This document shows positions 60,190 through 64,000 of a stretch of DNA of 64,000 nt, piece after piece. Each line of letters starts with the position of its first letter. Position 1 is the stretch's first letter. Source of the DNA: Nymphaea colorata (taxonomy: Eukaryota; Streptophyta; Magnoliopsida; Nymphaeales; Nymphaeaceae); assembly GCF_008831285.2 (NCBI RefSeq), contig NC_045146.1, positions 23,577,703-23,641,702 of the forward strand, read 5' to 3'. A program made the translations under genes and the position numbers. The notes under the pieces are model-generated. The model worked only from the letters and a program-made list of their open reading frames with translations. It was not told the origin of the DNA and made no database searches.

Positions 60190-60560
60190 ATAGCAAGCTC
60201 GATCAAGCTTGACTCGACTACATAAAATTAAGCTATCGAACTTAACTCGTTTGATGGTAACTCGTGTAAGTGTTAATTTATGTAACTCGTTTAATTTATG
60301 TAAACGTTTAATTCGTGTAACTTGTGAAATTATGTTTTTACCTTAAAAGTTGAAACATGTGGATCGGGTATTATATAGAGTATTGGTTTGCAAATGGAGT
60401 CAAATATAAACGAATCTTGAGTTCTTGAAACTCGAACTCGACTCATTTATCATTTCGAGTTTTTTTTTAAGTTCAAACTTGACTCATTTATAAACGAGTC
60501 GAACACGAGCCAAGCTTTTTCGAGCGAGTTCCAGTCAAGCCCGAGTTAACTCGCCTCGTT
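60190..60560. repeat. Degenerate ACTCG/CGAGT repeat block
   Basis: Many imperfect ACTCG, CGAGT, AGCTCG and TCGAAC units occur on both strands. The left portion is enriched in AACTCGTTTRAT-type units and the right portion in inverted GAGTTAACTCG-type units. Such blocks are common degenerate non-coding repeats in plants. Clear ends and a target duplication were not found. Confidence 0.45.
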
Positions 60561-61146
60561 GTGCAGCATTATTTCTCCCCACTTCCAAGGCTTTCAAGCT
60601 CGCTTTTTCCACCTTTTTATAGTAGCTAGAGTTTAATTGGACTCTGTGGTTGCATGTCCATAAAAACTAAGGACCATTATGAGCCAGCGTTTCGAGTAAA
60701 ATTTTCGTTTACTAGAACAATGTAATGGGGTCAAGTCAAGGAAGAAATAAGACAGGCCCTACTTTACTCATTTTCTAGTTTCTCACGGTGGACCAGTGAA
60801 GTCCAGGACTGTGCAACAACGAACTAATCTTTGTCAGTATCTCTCAAGATCTTGAATGGGAACAAAAAAATTAAAGCCAAGATGTTGCGCCTATTCGTTT
60901 TGCTACTTCCAGCAAATTTCCTTCTTGACAAAACATCACCTCTTTTTCTTCTCCTTGTGGAGAAAATATCATGGATTGTGTTCATTTCTGCGACCATTTT
61001 CCTACTCCAAACCTATCTTCAAACGGAGACGGAGACTAAGAAAATCAACATTCGCACTGGCTTTGATTGAATCAAACTTACTCGGAAGCCACCATGCAAG
61101 CTCACAGATGGTTAAGTTGTGCAATCATAATAAGTGGTCACAGGAC

Positions 61147-61957
61147 TTGACTGCACCAACTCAAGAAGAAGACAAGTTGAGTCACCGTGCTAGTCAATTG
61201 GCCGGTTGACAAGTGTGCGTCCGCAATCAAAGATTTGGTTGACTGTTGACTTCGGATTGAGATTTGAGCATGACTTTTTTTTTTATTAACACTTGTTCAC
61301 AAGCTGTTTCGGCCCTAACTGATTGAGGATCGATCCATCTCTATTTCATTGTGATCGACAATCAGTTTCAAAAACCTTGAAATCTTAAGACAAATTCGTC
61401 ATTTTTCTACCTCTATAATGATGAATTAGGCGCCGCCACGTACTTACTTAAACGAGTTTATATCAGGAGAAGTGATCATATTCTTGAAGGAAACTATTAA
61501 TGGGCAAATTTAATCTGAAACGCTTTATCTATTCTGGATTACTTGAGAAATGGTTGAGATAAATTGGTCAGTAGCAACAGCGCAGGCATGGATTTCGTTG
61601 ATGGAAAAAGAAAACTCTTACTATCGTCATCATTTTCTGTCTAATCAGTCAGTGGGTCAGATGATGCATTGAGAAAGAAATTTGAACTCTTATATTCTGA
61701 ATGTGAATGCGCAGACTAGAAGGCGGGACCGTGGAGTCCAGGTCTTCTCTGCAAATAAATTTCTATGCAGGGAGCCAACTAGCAAGCATCGTGGTTAAGA
61801 TCTGATTCCAGAATTTGAATACTAACAAGCACAGTATGAAATCCATTGACATCCCCAAGACCACAATATGTTAGAAGAGTAAAAATCCCGGTCGTCACGG
61901 CCGGTCGTCCCGTCGTCGACGGTTGACCCCTAACATCGATTGGCCCACCCCTTGACT
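61147..61957 (+). promoter_or_regulatory. W-box cluster upstream of the second LysM gene
   Basis: TTGAC[CT] W-boxes lie at 61147-61152, 61239-61244, 61246-61251, 61923-61928 and 61952-61957. Two are almost fused (TTGACTGTTGACTT) and two lie just before the TATA-like motif. WRKY factors bind this motif in immune-responsive genes. Function is inferred from the motif and the family of the downstream gene. Confidence 0.55.
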
Positions 61958-61960
61958 GTC

Positions 61961-61969
61961 TTTTTATAT
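61961..61969 (+). promoter_or_regulatory. Candidate TATA box of the second LysM gene
   Basis: TTTTTATAT lies about 140 bases before the ATG at 62104 and four bases after a W-box. The intervening leader includes a GA run. Confidence 0.5.
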
Positions 61970-62103
61970 TCAGATAAAGAGAAGGAGAGAGAGAGAGATT
62001 TATTCATTTTCAGTATTAAAATTTAAACGCACAAAGCAAAGCTCTGCTCAACCAAAAATTTCTAACTCCGTCACCGCCGTCGTCGATTTCTCTGATAGAC
62101 GCC

Positions 62104-63467
62104 ATGAAAGTACGGACCACCCTCTTCTTCTTTCTGGCGTTGCTGATAACCACGCATCTGAGAGCCGCTGCCCTGGGATTCAAGTGCTCTAGTGCCACCA
62201 CTCACACCTGCCAGTCCATGGTCGGCTACATCGCGTCCACAAACACCACCCTTGCCGCTGTCGCCACCAAGTTCGGCCTCCGCTCCTACGCCGTTCTGCT
62301 CGGCCCAAACTCGCTTCCCCTCAATGCCTCCGGCCACCACCCAGTCGGATCCGGACAGACGGTCCGGGTCCCCATACCCTGCCGCTGCACGGACGGAAGG
62401 GGTTATTCGGATCGGGTCCCAGTGCACACGGTCCAGGACAATGAGTACCTCTACGTGATAGCCACGGAAGTGTTCTCGAGTCTCGTGGACTACCCATCCA
62501 TCGCCGCCGTCAATCGGATTCGGGACCCCAACACGATCCATAACGGGCAGAGGTTGTGGATCCCGCTCCCGTGCAGCTGCGACCCGGTCGGGAAAAAGTT
62601 CCCGGTCATTCATTACGCGCACGTCGTCCTGCCTGGCTCCTCCTTGGACGGCATCGCCGCCCAGTTCGGTGATGATGAGGGCCAGATCATGAAACTGAAC
62701 GGCATTGAGAACCCGAACCTCCTTGCAGCAGGGCAGGTCCTTGACATCCCCCTCAGAGGTGAGTCTGTTTCGGATCCGATCTAACTGGGAACCGTACTTG
62801 TTTGTCCTGAAAATGGATTCCCCTGCAGTTTGTTCCTCTCAGATCCGGAATTCTTCATTGGACAAGTCCTTAGCGGTCGCCGGCGGCAGCTACGCCCTTA
62901 CTGCACATAACTGCGTCCAGTGCAAATGCAGCAATTCTTGGCAGTAATTCCTTTCACTCTTTTTTGAGCTCATCTGTCTTATTCTTGACCATTCCTGCCA
63001 TGGGAAGAAGTGTTTGGTTCAATATTGTTAGAAATTGCCTCGATGTGATCTGAGGTCGGCCGGATTCCATCTGTGTTTAGCTCTTATAGATAATTATAAG
63101 ATCATTCCTCAACGACGCTTAACATCTTTTTATTACTACGAGTTGTCAGGGGAAGAGATTTCATAGGAACGGTTGTCCAAATTTTGGTGGTACAAAAGTT
63201 TGATTCTCTTTTTATTTAAGCAACTTTTTGGTGATTGTAATTCCTAATTTTTGAGGTTGCGTTGTTAAATTTTCAGACTGCAGTGTGAACCAAATCCTGT
63301 GGCGAATATGTCCGCTTGCCCCTCCATGCACTGCAAAGGCACAAACATGGTCATCGGCGACTCTGTCACCGGCACTGGTTGCGGTTCGCCGACTTGTTCA
63401 TACGCCGGTTACACAAATCAGAGCATTCTCACGGCCATCGCCGCCGGACAAACATGTGTACCCGCCG
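62104..63467 (+). CDS. LysM-domain GPI-anchored protein, copy 2 (3' end outside window)
   Basis: Exons in the window are 62104-62758, 62829-62943 and 63277-63467, with the same intron phases (1, 2, 1) as copy 1; 320 complete codons. The last exon, expected to hold the Ser-rich spacer and GPI signal, is not found before 64000. In copy 1 the matching intron is 1.1 kb, so this gene most likely continues past the window. A signal peptide (about 1-23, LFFFLALLITTHLRAAALG) and three LysM-like segments follow (CQSMVGYIASTNTTL, HTVQDNEYLYVIATEVF, YAHVVLPGSSLDGIAAQFG). CxC pairs and the Cys-rich block CVQCKCSNSW, CPSMHCKG and CSYAGYTNQSIL match copy 1. The ATG is supported by the immediately following signal peptide. 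It is an evident tandem duplicate, diverged in most surface residues. Its partner and ligand are not predictable from sequence. Confidence 0.94.
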
Positions 63468-64000
63468 GTGAGTTCACATTCTATTGCTGAACATTTGAAA
63501 CACCACGTCGCAGTATTACAACCCGATTTTTGGTTGGTCAACATGCAGATAAACATAACATCATCATTTACATGTACATGTAACTGGTATTAATAATTTC
63601 TCGCTATATTTTGACAAGCTTCAATTAAAAATGACTCAAAAGCCATCAGCGACTTGTTCTCGCTATCCATCATAATGTCTTTTAAGACCATATTGTTAAA
63701 TGCGTTGACGTGAAGCGATGCATTGAGCTTGCCAGGTAAAACGATGCGCAATGTGGTGATGTAATTCTTATGCATTTGGTCCAAAATTTTGAAATATATA
63801 ATATCAATGTAAAAAATAAAAAATAAAAAGGTAAAAATGATCTGGAAGTCTAACTTATTTGAAAAACTACCTATATACAATTTTCTATAAATTGAAACTA
63901 ACTAGAAAGGTATGATCTCTAACTAACTTGAAAAATCTAAAATCTAAGATAAAAAAACATGTTTTTTCAAAGTACAATAAAATTTTATGAAAATTCAAAA
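63468..64000 (+). other. Start of intron 3 of the second LysM gene
   Basis: The donor GTGAGT follows exon 3. The remaining 530 bases are strongly AT-rich, and no exon with a Ser-rich spacer and hydrophobic tail is seen. Confidence 0.7.

Larger units (their letters stand above)
59530..62103. other. Intergenic region between the two LysM genes
   Basis: About 2.6 kb with no gene. It holds a TC microsatellite, a CGAGT/ACTCG-rich degenerate repeat and the W-box-rich upstream region of the second LysM gene. Confidence 0.65.

Noticed and set aside
1-64000. CRISPR arrays, operons or a prokaryotic-type defence or mobile system
   Set aside because: No regularly spaced repeat array or polycistronic layout exists; the DNA is plant nuclear with spliced genes.

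Overview
The window is nuclear DNA of a flowering plant. Every gene has GT-AG introns, several proteins begin with plastid transit peptides or secretory signals, the protein families are land-plant ones, and the intergenic and intronic DNA is AT-rich with microsatellites and transposon relics. I could not place the species; the genes do not say clearly which angiosperm lineage it is. No previously undescribed system of the defence-island or operon kind is present. The interest lies in gene structure, transposon biology and a receptor gene pair.

Layout, left to right. (1) 574-2524, minus: two-exon gene for a single-pass membrane protein of the plant DUF7796 family. (2) 6067-12184, minus: HCF244, an eight-exon plastid gene needed for translation of psbA (photosystem II D1). 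(3) 12185-15716: a 3.5-kb divergent intergenic region with a dense cluster of ACGT-core (G-box-like) motifs. (4) 15717-25951, plus: a 13-exon tryptophan-rich starch-granule protein gene, best matched to ESV1. Its introns hold a 407-bp tandem duplication that copies part of exon 10 and an antisense Ty3/Gypsy reverse-transcriptase relic. (5) 30000-39304, plus: a ten-exon O-fucosyltransferase-family gene for a type II Golgi membrane protein. (6) 41198-53404, plus: an eight-exon plastid DUF760 gene. (7) 56794-59529 and 62104 to beyond 63467, plus: two tandem genes for LysM-domain GPI-anchored proteins (LYM/LYP/CEBiP family); the second lacks its last exon in this window.

The most striking object is a complete, recently inserted Ty1/Copia retrotransposon (43836-49126) in intron 5 of the DUF760 gene, in the same orientation as the host. 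It has 285-bp LTRs differing at one base, a 5-bp target duplication, a primer-binding site, a polypurine tract and one intact gag-pol frame of 1436 codons with all catalytic motifs. The next intron of the same gene carries a 353-bp hAT-like MITE with a perfect 8-bp target duplication and an LTR-like relic.

Functionally the genes are independent neighbours and not a cluster, apart from the LysM pair. HCF244 and the ESV1-like gene are both plastid-targeted and diverge from one intergenic region, so shared light or circadian control is possible but unproven. The LysM pair looks like a tandem duplication with identical intron phases; the second copy has a W-box-rich upstream region, as expected for an immune receptor component. 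All exon boundaries were derived by hand from reading frame, GT-AG signals and recalled family sequence. They close in frame in every gene, but no transcript evidence was available.
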